Shown here one piece after another: positions 6,265 to 6,633 of a stretch of 6,633 nt of DNA; position 1 is the first letter of the stretch, and each line of letters begins with the position of its first letter. Source of the DNA: Sedimentisphaerales bacterium. Its GTDB lineage: Bacteria; Planctomycetota; Phycisphaerae; Sedimentisphaerales; SM23-30. The notes beneath the pieces were generated by a model that did not search any database, had not been told where the DNA came from, and saw nothing but the letters and a program-made list of their open reading frames with translations. The translations under genes were made by a program, and so were the position numbers. Location: assembly GCA_030634605.1 (NCBI GenBank), contig DAOWAK010000069.1, positions 1-6,633 of the forward strand, in the 5' to 3' direction.

Positions 6265-6279
6265 TTTTGAATTTCAAAA
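6265..6279. repeat. AT-rich palindrome TTTTGAA-T-TTCAAAA
   Basis: A perfect inverted repeat with 7-bp arms and one central base. The motif TTTGAATTT recurs about 20 bases to the right (6289-6297), giving a short local repetition. It may be an operator, part of an intergenic repeat, or chance in AT-rich DNA. Confidence 0.3.
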
Positions 6280-6358
6280 ATTAGAAAATTTGAATTTGTT
6301 TAGGATCCCCGATCGGGTCGAGGACAAGCTTAGAGCTTCGGATTTAGGGTTTTAATCT

Positions 6359-6633
6359 TCAATATCCCATGTAGAGCGCCTGAATCTTCGGCATTCCTGC
6401 CAGTTTCGCCAGTTGCTTTTCAATATCCAACGGATTTTCCGACGCCTGGGCTTTCACACTGAGCATATCCCTCAGCGAAGGTGGCTGAACATAACGCACC
6501 ACTCGGGGATTGGTCAAATCCAGCACATCGATCATGTCGCTGATCGCGTCGTCAAGAAAGCTAACCTCATCGATCAGCTTTTTTTCCAGGGCTTCCTGAC
6601 CGTCGAACACTTCACCTGTAGCCAGCGGCCAAA
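6359..6633 (-). CDS. sppA: C-terminal part of an SppA-like signal peptide peptidase (S49 family), truncated by the window edge
   Basis: The last 90 residues of a minus-strand gene, ending in TGA at 6361-6359; the frame stays open to the right edge, so the GTG at 6610 is an internal valine codon and not the start. The visible part begins WPLATGEVFDGQEALEKKLI and continues DEVSFLDDAI. This matches the S49 signature after the active site (G-x-V-F-x-G-x-x-A-x-x-x-x-L-I-D-E-x...L-D-x-A-I), with D where T or S is common before the glycine. The remaining tail, PPSLRDMLSVKAQASENPLD to LYMGY, resembles the variable C-terminus of planctomycete S49 proteins. SppA is membrane-linked and degrades leftover signal peptides and membrane protein fragments. 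The catalytic serine and lysine lie outside the window, so activity cannot be judged. It is convergent with aconitase. Confidence 0.75.
   Translation of the reverse strand, partial: WPLATGEVFDGQEALEKKLIDEVSFLDDAISDMIDVLDLTNPRVVRYVQPPSLRDMLSVKAQASENPLDIEKQLAKLAGMPKIQALYMGY

Larger units (their letters stand above)
6107..6358. other. convergent intergenic region with terminator and repeats
   Basis: About 250 bases between the convergent aconitase and sppA-like genes. In order it holds the bidirectional terminator, a GC-rich imperfect hairpin (6183-6207), an AT-rich palindrome (6265-6279), a CCCGATCGGG palindrome (6308-6317) and an AAGCT-TAG-AGCTT inverted repeat (6326-6338). No gene is supported. 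The dense run of short inverted repeats looks like repeat-derived intergenic DNA. Confidence 0.55.

Noticed and set aside
1..6633. CRISPR array, insertion sequence, phage or defence system
   Set aside because: No regularly spaced direct repeats, no transposase, integrase or defence-domain protein is visible. The complete genes are ordinary metabolic enzymes.

Overview
The window looks like chromosomal DNA of a free-living, probably anaerobic or microaerophilic bacterium. Protein style and layout suggest a planctomycete, perhaps of the Phycisphaerae: a GH57/GT4 alpha-glucan gene pair, a compact Aquifex-type aconitase, an SppA-like C-terminus with a long family-variable tail, and long AT-rich gaps between much more GC-rich genes. 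The taxonomic call is inference from gene content and style, and no rRNA or marker gene is present to fix it.

Layout from left to right: (1) 1-97, minus strand, the 5' end of an unidentified gene that runs off the left edge, with a GTG start behind a clear ribosome-binding site. (2) 98-657, a non-coding gap holding a candidate promoter and a palindrome for that gene, and, at its right end, an intrinsic terminator for the operon to the right. (3) 658-3302, minus strand, a two-gene operon: a GT4 glycogen-synthase-like glycosyltransferase (first transcribed), then a GH57 alpha-amylase-type glycoside hydrolase. (4) 3303-4135, a divergent gap of about 830 bp, AT-rich, with a possible promoter and inverted repeat on the operon side and a leader with terminator/antiterminator-like hairpins on the aconitase side. 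(5) 4136-6106, plus strand, a monocistronic aconitate hydratase with all three iron-sulfur cysteines. (6) 6107-6358, a convergent gap with a strong bidirectional terminator, a GC-rich imperfect hairpin that resembles a dispersed intergenic repeat, and AT-rich palindromes. (7) 6359-6633, minus strand, the C-terminus of an SppA/S49-family signal peptide peptidase running off the right edge.

How the genes work together: the GT4 and GH57 proteins both lack signal peptides and probably build and remodel or degrade an intracellular alpha-glucan (glycogen-like) store. Aconitase makes isocitrate from citrate for the TCA cycle or glutamate synthesis. SppA belongs to membrane protein quality control. 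Apart from the GT4-GH57 pair, the neighbours are not functionally linked. I did not find a convincing new multi-gene system. The most interesting non-coding signals are the attenuator-like leader at about 3879-3951 and the hairpin at 6183-6207.
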